NCBI GenBank assembly: GCA_018261615.1
Contig: JAGTSE010000036.1
Location: 1-44,609 of the forward strand
DNA from: Pseudomonadota bacterium
GTDB taxonomy: Bacteria; Pseudomonadota; Gammaproteobacteria; Enterobacterales; Enterobacteriaceae
DNA length: 44,609 nt
Reading direction: 5' to 3'
Below the pieces are notes generated by a model that was not told the origin of the DNA, did no database searches, and saw only the letters and a list, made by a program, of their open reading frames with translations. The translations under genes and the position numbers were made by a program. Shown piece after piece: positions 24,214-33,200 of the stretch (position 1 is its first letter; each line of letters opens with the position of its first letter).

Positions 24214-25392
24214 TTACTTAAACAGTTTCTGCACAAATTCCGCATACGCCGGACGCCAGACATCCATTTCATGGTTCAGGCCGGGGTACACTTTATAATC
24301 AAACTTAATACCCTGTTTCTCCAGTTCGCTCTTCAGCCCGGCGATGTCTTTTCCGGTAACGGAGTCCTTTTCACCGACAACGACGGTGAAATTATGCAGT
24401 TGCTTATTAATTAACGCGGGTTTACTCAACTGCGCGCTAACGCCCGCGTCAGGTACCGTTGTGGTGGTGACACCGCTAAAGGTCGCCAGCCAGCCGAAGC
24501 TTTCAAGATGGTTCATCCCGGAAACCAGCGCCTGATATCCCCCTTGCGACAACCCTGCCAGCGCGCGTCCGCTTGCGTCTTTGCGTACGTTAAACCGCGC
24601 ATCGACCAGCGGAATAATATCGTGCATCAGTTCGCGATCTGCGGCTTTGGCATTGAGGGGATAAAATGATTTGCGGCGGTCTTTCGGCGGAAAATTTTCC
24701 GGGATCACCTGCGCAATGTCGGTTTCAGTATCCGGCACCACGACCAGCATAGGTTTGATTTTTCCTTCGGCCAGCAGGTTATCCATGATCTGCGGCAGAC
24801 GTCCCTGATCGATTGCAGAAAGGCCGGTATCGCCAAAACCATGGTAGAAATAGAGCACCGGCAACGGTTCGCCTTTTCCGTTATAACCTGGCGGCGTCCA
24901 GATATAGACCCGCCGCTCTGAACCCAGCTCTTTCGAGTGATAAGTCACCGTCAACAGATCGCCATGCGGAACGGCGCGATCGTCAAGAATACTGCCCGGC
25001 ACCAGAATCAGGCTGGTATTCACCTGGCGCTGCGGCTTCTGAAAACGGCTTCCCGTATCCACCGAGCGAAACCCATCGACATCGAAATAGTACTCATAAA
25101 GGTTCGGTGCCAGCGCCCCGCTATTCCAGGACCAGACACCGCTGGCGTCTTTGCTCATATCATGCGAAACATAGCTGTCCGGGGTGGAACCCGTGATCAC
25201 CGAGACCCGTTTTGCGCCCGGCGCGAAAAGGCGAAAGGTGATGCTTTTATCGGCGTTAACCTGCGTCACATACTGGCTGACCGGCACCGACAAATCAGGC
25301 GTCACCGGAAAGGGCGCAGCAAAAGCCGGAACAGCCGCGCAGCCCAGCAGGGCGGTGATGGCCAGCGTCAGACAAGCGATGTTTCTTTTCAT
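24214..25392 (-). CDS. Secreted esterase, Fes/feruloyl-esterase (CE1) type
   Basis: A 392-residue exported alpha/beta hydrolase. Signal peptide 1-25 ending A-V-P-A-F-A; a GGGAG site precedes ATG 25392. Residues about 40-115 form an N-terminal early-set/CBM48-like domain (S-I-T-F-R-L-F-A-P-G-A), as in enterochelin esterases and bacterial feruloyl esterases. The hydrolase domain shows Y-F-Y-H-G-F-G-D near 184, nucleophile Ser282 in G-L-S-Q-G-G and likely catalytic His374 in P-G-L-N-H-E-M-D. The periplasmic or secreted location favours a plant phenolic or sugar ester over a siderophore, but the substrate is not determined. It stands alone. Confidence 0.85.
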   Translation of the reverse strand: MKRNIACLTLAITALLGCAAVPAFAAPFPVTPDLSVPVSQYVTQVNADKSITFRLFAPGAKRVSVITGSTPDSYVSHDMSKDASGVWSWNSGALAPNLYEYYFDVDGFRSVDTGSRFQKPQRQVNTSLILVPGSILDDRAVPHGDLLTVTYHSKELGSERRVYIWTPPGYNGKGEPLPVLYFYHGFGDTGLSAIDQGRLPQIMDNLLAEGKIKPMLVVVPDTETDIAQVIPENFPPKDRRKSFYPLNAKAADRELMHDIIPLVDARFNVRKDASGRALAGLSQGGYQALVSGMNHLESFGWLATFSGVTTTTVPDAGVSAQLSKPALINKQLHNFTVVVGEKDSVTGKDIAGLKSELEKQGIKFDYKVYPGLNHEMDVWRPAYAEFVQKLFK

Positions 25393-25767
25393 ATCACTCC
25401 CTCGTTTTTCTCATTCATGCAGCTTTATCGACCGGGCATTACCACCAGACCTTAGCCTGAATACCTGCGGTAAATGTTTTTTTTTCTCATCAGCGCCGTT
25501 GAGATTACCCTGTTCACTACCCGGTGCATAAATGCCGGTATCACAAAAAAGCATTTCCGCATGGAATTCAGGTATGCAGAGTAAAAAAGCCGCCCTGTTA
25601 ACCGGAAAGGCTTGTGAAATAAAACTGCAGGAAGAATGAGATGAATAAGTAAACCCCGGGTGCAGCGCAACAAGTACGGAGCAAATTTTCTGCCCGGCGA
25701 AACTTTTCCCCCGGTACCAGCGAACTGCCTACGAGCGTTAACGATCTTCACACTAATGGAGCGCAAC
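25393..25767. other. Intergenic region upstream of the peroxiredoxin operon
   Basis: About 375 bases between divergent genes; promoters for the esterase and the peroxiredoxin operon should lie here. I looked for an ECF-type promoter pair before 25768 and found none convincing. No other gene is seen. Confidence 0.4.
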
Positions 25768-26319
25768 ATGACCCCGATAAAAAAACTCGTGCTTAGCCTT
25801 ACTGCAGCTGTGCTGCTTAACATCGCCAATGCCCACGCTGCCCTGCCTGCCGGAGCACAAGCCCCGGATTTTCAACTGCAAGGTGCGCTGGCCGGGAAAC
25901 CGCTGACCTTCTCCTTACAGCAGGCGCTGAAAAAAGGGCCGGTGGTGCTTTACTTCTTCCCGGCGGCGTTCAGTAAAGGCTGCACCATTGAAGCGCATGC
26001 CTTTGCCGAAGCCACTGACGATTTCAAAAAACTCGGCGCCACGGTGATTGGCGTCACTGCCGGGAATACCGATCAAGTGGATGAGTTCTCAAAGCTGGAG
26101 TGCCGCGATAAATTTACCGTCACCGCCGATCCGGGCGCGAAAGTAGCCGCCCAGTACGACACGCTGATGCAGATGAACGGCAAAACCCTTTCCGATCGCA
26201 CCTCGTTTGTCATCGCCCCGGATGGCAAGATCCTGCTGAGCTACACTGACAGAAATCCGGAAACACATATTCAGAAAACAATGGAAGCGGTGAAACAGTA
26301 CGCCAACGCGCATTCCTGA
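25768..26319 (+). CDS. Exported peroxiredoxin (AhpC/TSA, BCP-like)
   Basis: A 183-residue protein. GGAG at 25758-25761 is placed six bases before ATG 25768, so this start is preferred to ATG 25756. A signal peptide (about 1-24, ending N-A-H-A) sends it to the periplasm. The peroxidatic cysteine is C72 in F-S-K-G-C-T-I-E-A, the BCP-style active-site box; C112 (L-E-C-R-D-K-F) could be resolving. It would reduce peroxides and needs electrons from a membrane thiol carrier; the DsbD-like gene 34 bases downstream fits. Compare the exported peroxiredoxin PprX served by a DsbD relative in Caulobacter. Confidence 0.85.
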   Translation: MTPIKKLVLSLTAAVLLNIANAHAALPAGAQAPDFQLQGALAGKPLTFSLQQALKKGPVVLYFFPAAFSKGCTIEAHAFAEATDDFKKLGATVIGVTAGNTDQVDEFSKLECRDKFTVTADPGAKVAAQYDTLMQMNGKTLSDRTSFVIAPDGKILLSYTDRNPETHIQKTMEAVKQYANAHS

Positions 26320-26353
26320 TGCGCTGTAACCCTCAGACTTGCAGAGAATCGCT

Positions 26354-27574
26354 ATGTTGACCGCTATGCTCGCCGCCTTCACGGGCGGCATTATTCTCAA
26401 CTTTATGCCCTGCGTGTTTCCGATCGTCTCGCTGAAAGCGCTGGGCTTAATCCGTCACGCCGAAGGCCCGACGCAAATCCGTCAGGAGGGTTTCGGCTTT
26501 CTGCTCGGCACCGTGGTGACGATGATGATACTGGCCGGGGTTCTGCTTGCATTACGCGCGGGCGGAACGGCGGTCGGCTGGGGGTTTCAACTCCAGTCGC
26601 CGCTGGTGATCGCCTTTCTGGCGCTGGTGATCCTCGGCGCTGCGCTGAATTTGCTAGGTGTGTTTGAGGTTGGTCTCAGCCTGCAACGCGCCGGAGAGAT
26701 CGAGGTTAAACGCGGCGCATTTATCCGCGCGACGCTAACCGGCGCACTGGCGATCATTGTCGCTACCCCTTGCGCTGCACCGTTTATGGCAGGAGCGATT
26801 GGTTACGCGCTAGTGCAGCCGCCCGCCGTTGCGCTGGCGGTATTTTTCGCGCTGGCGCTCGGATTTGCTGCACCGTTCAGCCTGATTTCGCTATTTCCGT
26901 CGCTCGGCAAATGGCTGCCGCGCCCCGGCGCGTGGATGAATACACTCAAGCGCGGTCTGGCGTTTCCGATGTTCGGCGCTTTCGGCTGGCTGGTGTGGGT
27001 GCTGGCGCAGCAGGCAGGGATGACCGCGCTGGCGGCGATCCTTGCCGCATCGGTGGTGGTGAGCTTTGCCGCCTGGCTGTACGGTATGGCGCAACAGCGC
27101 CGCTTTGCTGGACGCGGGCATAAAGTGTTGTTTGCCACCACGGCGGTGCTGCTGCTTGCCGCGATTGTGCCGCTGCCATCGGTGGTGAAAAGCGGTAGCG
27201 CGTTGCCTGCGGCGCAAATTGCCGAGGTGAAATGGTCACCGCAAACGGTGGTGGAGAATCGCGGACATGGCAAAGCCATCTTTGTCAATTTCACCGCCTC
27301 GTGGTGCATCACCTGCCAGGTTAATGAGCGCACATCGCTCTCCACTCAGGCAGTGAAAACCGCGCTGGCGCAGACCGGGACGCTCTATATGGTGGCCGAC
27401 TCCACGAAATTTAATGCGGATATAGATGACGCGCTCAACGACCTGGGCCAGGGCAGCCTGCCGCTCTATGTGGTCTACCCGGCAGACGGCAGCGCGCCGA
27501 AAATCCTGCCGCAAGTGCTGACACCCTCGATCGTGGTAAATGCGCTGAATCAGGCGAGTGGGAAAAAAACCTAA
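26354..27574 (+). CDS. DsbD-like thiol electron transporter lacking the alpha domain
   Basis: A 406-residue protein. Residues 1-275 are a CcdA/DsbD-beta type domain of about eight membrane helices with its redox cysteines C20 (N-F-M-P-C-V-F-P) and C140 (A-T-P-C-A-A-P-F). Residues about 290-400 form a periplasmic thioredoxin-like domain with C318-I-T-C321. E. coli DsbD (~565 residues) has an additional N-terminal alpha domain that is absent here, so reduced partners must take electrons from the C-terminal domain directly. ATG 26354 has only a weak ribosome site; TTG 26339 is an alternative. It moves electrons from cytosolic thioredoxin, probably to the adjacent peroxiredoxin. Confidence 0.85.
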   Translation: MLTAMLAAFTGGIILNFMPCVFPIVSLKALGLIRHAEGPTQIRQEGFGFLLGTVVTMMILAGVLLALRAGGTAVGWGFQLQSPLVIAFLALVILGAALNLLGVFEVGLSLQRAGEIEVKRGAFIRATLTGALAIIVATPCAAPFMAGAIGYALVQPPAVALAVFFALALGFAAPFSLISLFPSLGKWLPRPGAWMNTLKRGLAFPMFGAFGWLVWVLAQQAGMTALAAILAASVVVSFAAWLYGMAQQRRFAGRGHKVLFATTAVLLLAAIVPLPSVVKSGSALPAAQIAEVKWSPQTVVENRGHGKAIFVNFTASWCITCQVNERTSLSTQAVKTALAQTGTLYMVADSTKFNADIDDALNDLGQGSLPLYVVYPADGSAPKILPQVLTPSIVVNALNQASGKKT

Positions 27575-27583
27575 AGGCAGATT

Positions 27584-28135
27584 ATGCAAAAAAGTGAGGC
27601 AGCGCGTGACGAATGGCCACGCCTGATGGCGCTTGCGCAGGCAGGCGACCAGCAGGCTTACACTCGGCTGCTGAAAGCGCTGGTACCGGTAATCCGCACG
27701 CTTGCCCGCAAGCAGATTGCCGACGAGGTGCTGGTGGATGATGTGATTCAGGATGTGCTGCTCACCGTGCACCGGGTGCGTCATACCTACGATCCCAGCG
27801 CCCCTTTCCTGCCGTGGCTGATGGCGATTGCCCATGCCCGCACCGTCGATGCGCTGCGCAAGCGTGGTCGCCACTGGCAACGGGAGGTGGAAAATGAGGA
27901 TGCATCACTGCTGATTGCCAGCAGCGAGCCGTCGCAGGCACCGGAAGAGCTGTCGGTGCTGCTGAATCAGCTACCGGACCGCCAGCGGCAAGTGATTGAG
28001 CATGTTCATCTGCGGGAGATGAGCCTTGCGGAAACCGCGACGCACAATAACCTGACGGTTTCCGCCGTGAAGTCATTGCTGCATCGTGCCCTGAACAATC
28101 TTCGTCGGTTGGGAGCACATCATGGCCGATCATGA
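27584..28135 (+). CDS. ECF sigma factor
   Basis: A 183-residue sigma-70 family protein with region 2 at about 25-95 (VDDVIQDVLLTVHRV, F-L-P-W-L-M-A-I-A-H-A-R-T-V-D-A-L-R) and region 4 at about 125-178 (L-P-D-R-Q-R-Q-V-I, S-L-A-E-T-A, then a helix-turn-helix ending V-K-S-L-L-H-R-A). Regions 1 and 3 are missing, as in ECF factors. It starts nine bases after the DsbD-like stop and overlaps the anti-sigma gene by 14 bases, so it is cotranscribed with the genes it may control. Confidence 0.9.
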   Translation: MQKSEAARDEWPRLMALAQAGDQQAYTRLLKALVPVIRTLARKQIADEVLVDDVIQDVLLTVHRVRHTYDPSAPFLPWLMAIAHARTVDALRKRGRHWQREVENEDASLLIASSEPSQAPEELSVLLNQLPDRQRQVIEHVHLREMSLAETATHNNLTVSAVKSLLHRALNNLRRLGAHHGRS

Positions 28136-28760
28136 CCTGTTAATTGAGAAGTTAAGCCGCTCCATCACGCCGGTAAAACGCCCCTGGCAACCCGGTTGGC
28201 GCGTGATGGCCTGGCTGGCGACGGCGTTACCGTGCGGTATTGCCGCCAGCTTATTGCTGAACAGAACCCTGACCGACTGGTCGCAGAGCGGCGCGGCGTG
28301 GGTTATCGTGCAGTTGCTGTTGACCTTTGTCGCCGGAACGCTGGCGATTCGTAATGCTTTTTTGCTGAGCATTGCCGGGCAACAGCCGCTTGGCTGGAAA
28401 TGGTTTGCGCCGCTGTTCAGCATCTGGTTCGCCAGCACGCTGGTTAACCTGCATCTGCACCAATCGCTGGCGCCTGCCGGTAGCGTTGAAGGGCCGAATT
28501 GCTATCTGTTTATGGTGGTGGTCAGCGCCCCGATGATGGCAATTGTGATTGGTTACCTGCACCGCACCCGATCGCTGTTCCCTGCGCGTAGCCTGGCGGC
28601 GGCGGGTGCGGGCGTGGCCTGTATGGCGCTGACGCTGCTGGCGCTTTGCCATCCGGCGCACATCAGCGCGCCGGATCTGTTAATGCATTTCGCCGCGATC
28701 TTCACCATTATCGTCGGCACCATTGCGCTGGGTTACCGCCTGGTGGCGTTACCCTGGTGA
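28122..28760 (+). CDS. NrsF-type (DUF1109) membrane anti-sigma factor
   Basis: A 212-residue inner-membrane protein with a cytosolic N-terminus of about 25 residues (ending P-V-K-R-P-W) and six hydrophobic helices. Two cysteines lie at conserved-looking places, G-P-N-C-Y and A-L-C-H-P, which matches NrsF, the membrane regulator of Caulobacter SigF. Coupled translation with the sigma gene supports pairing. The cysteines could sense thiol state, and the operon's redox genes fit that idea. The end overlaps the convergent ABC ATPase gene by 12 bases. Confidence 0.8.
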   Translation: MADHDLLIEKLSRSITPVKRPWQPGWRVMAWLATALPCGIAASLLLNRTLTDWSQSGAAWVIVQLLLTFVAGTLAIRNAFLLSIAGQQPLGWKWFAPLFSIWFASTLVNLHLHQSLAPAGSVEGPNCYLFMVVVSAPMMAIVIGYLHRTRSLFPARSLAAAGAGVACMALTLLALCHPAHISAPDLLMHFAAIFTIIVGTIALGYRLVALPW

Positions 28761-29831
28761 ACCGCTTTTCGGGAAGATCCATAGCTGTTCGGCAGGCAGC
28801 ACCAGGCGATAATTTTGCTCGCTGCGCGGCTGAGTACCGTAAACGCGCAGCACAAAATCATCCCCCTGCGTGCGGAACAGATATTCCCAGCGGTCGCCAA
28901 GATACATGCTGGTGAGCATCGGCAGCTCCATTGAGTTGTCCTGCGGTTGATCGATTAACCGCAGGCTTTCCACACGGATCACTGCCGTTGCCGGTTGGCC
29001 CACCGCGACGCCCGGCCCGGCCACGCCCCACAACGCCCAGCTCGCGCCTTCAATACGCGCCTTCCCGTTCACCACCTCAGTGACATTGCCATGCAGGCGG
29101 TTATTGCTGCCCATAAATTCAGCGGTAAACAGCGTCGAGGGCGTGCTGTACATCTCCTGCGGTGTTCCCTGCTGTTCGATAACACCATTGTTCAGCAGCA
29201 GGATGCGGTCAGAAATCGCCATCGCTTCATTTTGATCGTGCGTCACCATCAGCGCCGATAAACCGAGTTTGACAATCAGCTCGCGCAGGAATACCCGCGC
29301 CTCCTCGCGCAGTTTGGCGTCGAGGTTTGACAGCGGCTCATCCAGCAAAATGACCGGCGGGTTATAGACCAGCGCCCGACCAATCGCCACACGTTGCTGC
29401 TGGCCGCCGGAGAGTTGATACGGGTGGCGTTTGCCAAGCGTTCCCAGCCCGAGTTGATCCAGCACCGTTTGCACCCTCTGAGCGATCTCCGCCGACGCCA
29501 CTTTGCGCAATTTCAGCGGATAAGCCACATTCTCGAATACCGTTTTATGCGGCCATAAGGCGTAAGACTGGAACACAAGCCCCAGATTGCGCTCCTCAGC
29601 GGGCACTTCACTGCGTGGATTGCCATCGTACACCACATTGCTGCCAATGGTGATGCGCCCCTGGCTCGGCTTTTCCAGCCCGGCGACGGCACGCAGCAGC
29701 GTGGTTTTACCGCTGCCGGAAGGGCCAAGCAGCGAAACGACTTCGCCCCGTTTCAGTTGCATGGAGACGCCTTTCAGTACCGGATTGTCGCCATAAGTCA
29801 GATGCAGATTATCTACAGCCAGCTCAATCAT
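28749..29831 (-). CDS. ABC importer ATPase (FbpC/PotA type)
   Basis: A 360-residue ATPase. Walker A G-P-S-G-S-G-K-T-T (about 36-44), signature L-S-G-G-Q-Q-Q-R, Walker B V-I-L-L-D-E-P-L-S-N-L-D and H-loop V-T-H-D-Q-N. Residues from about 240 form a C-terminal regulatory (TOBE-like) domain. It overlaps the permease gene by eight bases and energises that permease. Substrate unknown. Confidence 0.88.
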   Translation of the reverse strand: MIELAVDNLHLTYGDNPVLKGVSMQLKRGEVVSLLGPSGSGKTTLLRAVAGLEKPSQGRITIGSNVVYDGNPRSEVPAEERNLGLVFQSYALWPHKTVFENVAYPLKLRKVASAEIAQRVQTVLDQLGLGTLGKRHPYQLSGGQQQRVAIGRALVYNPPVILLDEPLSNLDAKLREEARVFLRELIVKLGLSALMVTHDQNEAMAISDRILLLNNGVIEQQGTPQEMYSTPSTLFTAEFMGSNNRLHGNVTEVVNGKARIEGASWALWGVAGPGVAVGQPATAVIRVESLRLIDQPQDNSMELPMLTSMYLGDRWEYLFRTQGDDFVLRVYGTQPRSEQNYRLVLPAEQLWIFPKSGSPG

Positions 29832-31593
29832 GTAATTTCACTCCAAAGCGCAGGGCCACGCCAAGACCGATGACCACCAGCAGAATATTGATAAACGACA
29901 GCGCAGCGACGATATCGATCGCGCCTGCCGCCCACAGCGACACCAGCATCGAGCCGATGGTTTCCGTGCCCGGAGAAAGCAGGTAAACACCGGTTGAGTA
30001 TTCACGCTCAAAAATCAGGAACATCAACAACCAGGAGCCGATCAAACCATAGCGCGACAGCGGCACCGTGACATGACGGGTTACCTGTCCGCGCGACGCG
30101 CCAGTACTGCGCGCCGCCTCTTCCAGCTCCGGCCCGACCTGCAACAGCGTGGAGGAGATCAAGCGCAGACCGTACGCCATCCACACCACGGTATAAGCCA
30201 GCCAGACGCTGAAGATGGTGGTACGCAATGAACGCAGCCAGACGACCAGGTTGTCGCGCAGCCACTGCGCCACCGGCAGCCCGGAGAACCAGCCGTTTTT
30301 CAGCGACTGATCCAGCCACATCGGCAGGAAAAGGAACACCCATAAGAACGCCAGCCCCGCCAGCAGCCCGGGCACGGCGCGCGGCACCAGCACGCTATAG
30401 TCGAGAAAGCGCGTGACATGATCTTGCTTGCGGTGCATCGCAATGCCGACGAACAGATAGCAAACTACCGCCAGCGCGCCGCCAATCACGCCAATGGCCA
30501 TCGAGTTAACGATGGCGCGCAGCAGGTTCGGCTGCTGCCAAATATTGCGGAAGGTATCGAGCGAAAACTCGTCCCACAGCGAAACGCCGACGCCCCAGTT
30601 GGCGATAAACGCCCGCAGCACCACGCCGATCAATGGCACGCCGATGGTAACGGTAAGCCATGCCACCACCACCATTCCCGCTACCCAGCGCCATTTGCCG
30701 AGCGGCAGCGCGCGCGCCTGCGAGGCTTTGCCCTTCATGGTGACGAAACGGCTGGCGGTACGCATCAACCTGCGCTGCAACATCACCAGCGGAATGGTGA
30801 TGCAAATCAGCACCACCGCCACCGCCGCCATCAGGTGATACGACGGCGTACCCAGTTTGTTGGTCAACTTATACAGATACGTTGCCAGCACCATGTTGCC
30901 TTCAGGATCGCCGAGCACCAGCATCAGGCCGAACACTTCCAGACCGAGGAAAAAGAGCAGCACGCAGGCATACAGCATCGAAGGGCGAACCATCGGCAGG
31001 CTGACGGCAGTCATCACCTGCAATGGCGATGCGCCGACGGTACGCGCCGCCTCTTCGACATCTGAGCCGACGCTGCGTAATGCCGATGAGATATAAAGAT
31101 AGGCATGGGGCACATGGGTTAAACCGGCAATCACCACAATGCTGAACATTGAGTAGATGTTCCACGGCACAAAACCGATTAGCTCCTCCGCCCAGCGCGA
31201 GAAAAAGCCCACTGGCCCGGCGGCGACCACATAGCCAAAACCGAGCACCATCGGCGAGACGAAAATCGGCACCAGAATCAACGGCTCGATAAACCGACGC
31301 CCCGGTAAATCAGTGCGTACCATCAGAAAGGCGAGGATGCCGCCGAGTGGAATCGCAATAATCACCAGCCCGAAAGCCAGAATAAAGCCGGATTTTAGCG
31401 CCAGATAAAAATCAGGATCGGTAAAAATAAAGGCAAAGGATTCAAGGCTGAACTCTTTGCTACGGGCGAAAAAGGGTGCTGAGAGGAAACTCTGCACCAC
31501 AATAAATAACAGCGGAATATAAATAACCAGTGCGGTAATTAATACAGTTACGCCACGCGGCAACCCCTGCCATTTTCTGCGCACGATATTCAT
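29824..31593 (-). CDS. ABC importer permease, fused two-domain (FbpB type)
   Basis: A 589-residue inner-membrane protein with about twelve helices made of two related permease domains. Each has the EAA-like loop: E-E-A-A-R-T-V-G-A-S near 182 and E-E-A-A-R-S-T-G-A-S near 490. This fused form is typical of ferric-ion-type (FbpB) and related organophosphate importers. AAGGG lies seven bases before the ATG. The gene follows the binding-protein gene after a terminator-like hairpin. Confidence 0.88.
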   Translation of the reverse strand: MNIVRRKWQGLPRGVTVLITALVIYIPLLFIVVQSFLSAPFFARSKEFSLESFAFIFTDPDFYLALKSGFILAFGLVIIAIPLGGILAFLMVRTDLPGRRFIEPLILVPIFVSPMVLGFGYVVAAGPVGFFSRWAEELIGFVPWNIYSMFSIVVIAGLTHVPHAYLYISSALRSVGSDVEEAARTVGASPLQVMTAVSLPMVRPSMLYACVLLFFLGLEVFGLMLVLGDPEGNMVLATYLYKLTNKLGTPSYHLMAAVAVVLICITIPLVMLQRRLMRTASRFVTMKGKASQARALPLGKWRWVAGMVVVAWLTVTIGVPLIGVVLRAFIANWGVGVSLWDEFSLDTFRNIWQQPNLLRAIVNSMAIGVIGGALAVVCYLFVGIAMHRKQDHVTRFLDYSVLVPRAVPGLLAGLAFLWVFLFLPMWLDQSLKNGWFSGLPVAQWLRDNLVVWLRSLRTTIFSVWLAYTVVWMAYGLRLISSTLLQVGPELEEAARSTGASRGQVTRHVTVPLSRYGLIGSWLLMFLIFEREYSTGVYLLSPGTETIGSMLVSLWAAGAIDIVAALSFINILLVVIGLGVALRFGVKLHD

Positions 31594-31629
31594 AAATAAT
31601 CCCTTTACGTTCTGTCATGCCAGGCAAAA

Positions 31630-31656
31630 CGTTGTGCATCGCAGCGACGCACAACG
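31630..31656 (-). terminator. Terminator-like hairpin between binding-protein and permease genes
   Basis: On the minus strand CGTTGTGC pairs with GCACAACG around eleven bases and is followed by TTTTG. It starts ten bases after the binding-protein stop. It probably ends part of the transcripts, giving more binding protein than permease. Confidence 0.65.
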
Positions 31657-31666
31657 GTGATGGAGG

Positions 31667-32755
31667 TTATTTGGCGGCGGCTTCGCGCCACTGTTTAATA
31701 AATTCCAGACGTTTTTTCGGCTCCAGATATTCCAGCAGTGACTCATCCACCGGGATCGGCTTCAGCGCCTGACCCAGCAATTTGGTCATGCCGTCAATAT
31801 CGTTTTTGCCTTCAATATCCTGGCGCAAGGAAGGAATATCCGCCTGGTTGGCGAGAATGCTCTGCCCTTTTTCCGACAGCACATAGTCAAACCACAGTTT
31901 CGCCGCGTTACTGTGTTCCGCTTCCGCACTAATAAACGACACGCGCGATAGCACCAGCACATAATCTTTCGGGTAAGAGATCCCCAGCGATTTATCCCCT
32001 TTAATGCGCGCTTCGGCGTACGAGCCAAGGATGTTGTAACCAATCAGGTTTTCACCCGACGAGACGCGCTCCATCATGGTTCCGGTGGAGGACTGCACCG
32101 TCAGGCCGCCTTTGGCAATATCAGCCAGATGCGCGAAATAGTCTTTATCGCTCTTGCTGTCCTGAACGGCGAGCATAAAACCGAGGCCGGACTTTTCAAT
32201 ATCGTAGGTAGTGACTTTATTTTTGAATTTATCGCTCTGCGCGGCGATTAATTTCGCCAGTGCGCTGTGAGAATCGGGAACATCGCTTGCGGGGATCAGC
32301 CGTTTATTATAAATAAACACCACCGGTTCATAGGTGGTGCCATAGGCTTTTTGCTGCCACACCGCCCACTTCGGTAATTTCTCTTTTTCCGGTGAAACAT
32401 ATTCGGCGGCATAATCCGTCGCCAGCTTCAGCGCGGTATCCATCGATGAACTCCAGACCACATCGCCACTGCCGCTACCGGAGGCTTGCTCGCTGAGATA
32501 GCGGTTATACAGCTCAGTGCTGTTCATATCGTTATATTCGACTTTGATTCCCGGATATTGCGCTTCAAAGCCTTTAATCAGCGGGCCTGCGGCCTTGGTG
32601 TCCGTTGTCGAATAGATAACGACTTTGCCCTCTTTCGTCCCGGCATCGACAATTTTCTGGTATTCCGCTGGATAGCCCGCAGGCACCGCCGCCAGCGCAG
32701 AGCCTGCAAATACGGTGGCCAGAACGGCGGCCAACGTTATGATCTTCCCGTCCAT
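31667..32755 (-). CDS. ABC importer periplasmic binding protein (FbpA/AfuA type)
   Basis: A 362-residue solute-binding protein. The ATG at 32755 follows AGGGGG by four bases and yields a signal peptide ending G-S-A-L-A-A; the frame extends to 32773 without need. Type II binding-protein features: V-V-I-Y-S-T-T-D near 48, a Ser/Gly-rich hinge (QASGSGSGDVVWSSS), and Y-E-P-V-V-F-I-Y-N-K-R. Relatives bind ferric iron, hexose phosphates or 2-aminoethylphosphonate. The neighbouring phosphonate genes make a phosphorus compound conceivable. The double-tyrosine iron site of FbpA is not obvious. Confidence 0.82.
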   Translation of the reverse strand: MDGKIITLAAVLATVFAGSALAAVPAGYPAEYQKIVDAGTKEGKVVIYSTTDTKAAGPLIKGFEAQYPGIKVEYNDMNSTELYNRYLSEQASGSGSGDVVWSSSMDTALKLATDYAAEYVSPEKEKLPKWAVWQQKAYGTTYEPVVFIYNKRLIPASDVPDSHSALAKLIAAQSDKFKNKVTTYDIEKSGLGFMLAVQDSKSDKDYFAHLADIAKGGLTVQSSTGTMMERVSSGENLIGYNILGSYAEARIKGDKSLGISYPKDYVLVLSRVSFISAEAEHSNAAKLWFDYVLSEKGQSILANQADIPSLRQDIEGKNDIDGMTKLLGQALKPIPVDESLLEYLEPKKRLEFIKQWREAAAK

Positions 32756-33200
32756 ATAACCCCCTGGTATCATTTTTGAAACACAAAGTTAACATATAAC
32801 CCGTGCGCCCACCGATGCAATAAAGTTGCTTGTTTTTTCTGACTTTTGTGACGGTGGCGTGGTTTAAATATATTCTGTTTCCGCGCGAAAAATAGCAGGC
32901 GGAGAAATCTTCACCCTCCGCTTAATATCATGCTCTGGCTGCCTTCTCGCGCAGAAAAATAGCCAAATGATGCCGGGAAAAATATCGCAAAAAAGCGCCT
33001 GTTTCCGTTGTTTATTCTGTTTATCTTTCCCGGCAGGATGAATCGCTTTTGCTGTCCGATTACTGCAAACTCAGCCTGCGCTCATCACCCTAACCCTAAA
33101 CGAAACCTTCGCGTTCATTATTTGTTCGCCTGTTCGTCATAAAACGATCATCTGTTGTGCCGTTAATGGACGCCAGTTGAATGACAAAACCGGAAGACTT
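32756..33200. promoter_or_regulatory. Divergent region between two ABC importer operons
   Basis: About 445 bases with both operon promoters. GCGGAG (32899-32904) and CTCCGC (32916-32921) form a small hairpin. The clear signal is the Pho box at 33134-33151. On the minus strand before the binding-protein gene I see no Fur box and only a badly spaced GTCA pair. Confidence 0.5.
33134..33151 (+). promoter_or_regulatory. Pho box upstream of phnC
   Basis: TCGTCATAAAACGATCAT matches the PhoB consensus CTGTCATA(A/T)A(A/T)CTGTCA(C/T) at 14 of 18 positions, with the two TCA cores 11 bases apart. GTTAAT at 33162-33167 lies ten bases further, where the -10 of Pho promoters is expected. This predicts induction of the phn operon by phosphate starvation. 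Confidence 0.75.

Noticed and set aside
25620..25760. ECF-type promoter (Caulobacter SigF-like) before the peroxiredoxin gene
   Set aside because: Fragments such as GTAAACC and GCGAA occur but not at the required spacing. Autoregulation remains an inference.
30418..31065. A 215-codon plus-strand frame opposite the FbpB-type permease
   Set aside because: The composition (His, Gln, Arg runs) is that of an antisense shadow; the minus-strand permease is well supported.
32830..32870. Possible second Pho box before the Fbp-type operon on the minus strand
   Set aside because: The two GTCA cores are nine bases apart instead of eleven, and flanking positions do not match the consensus.
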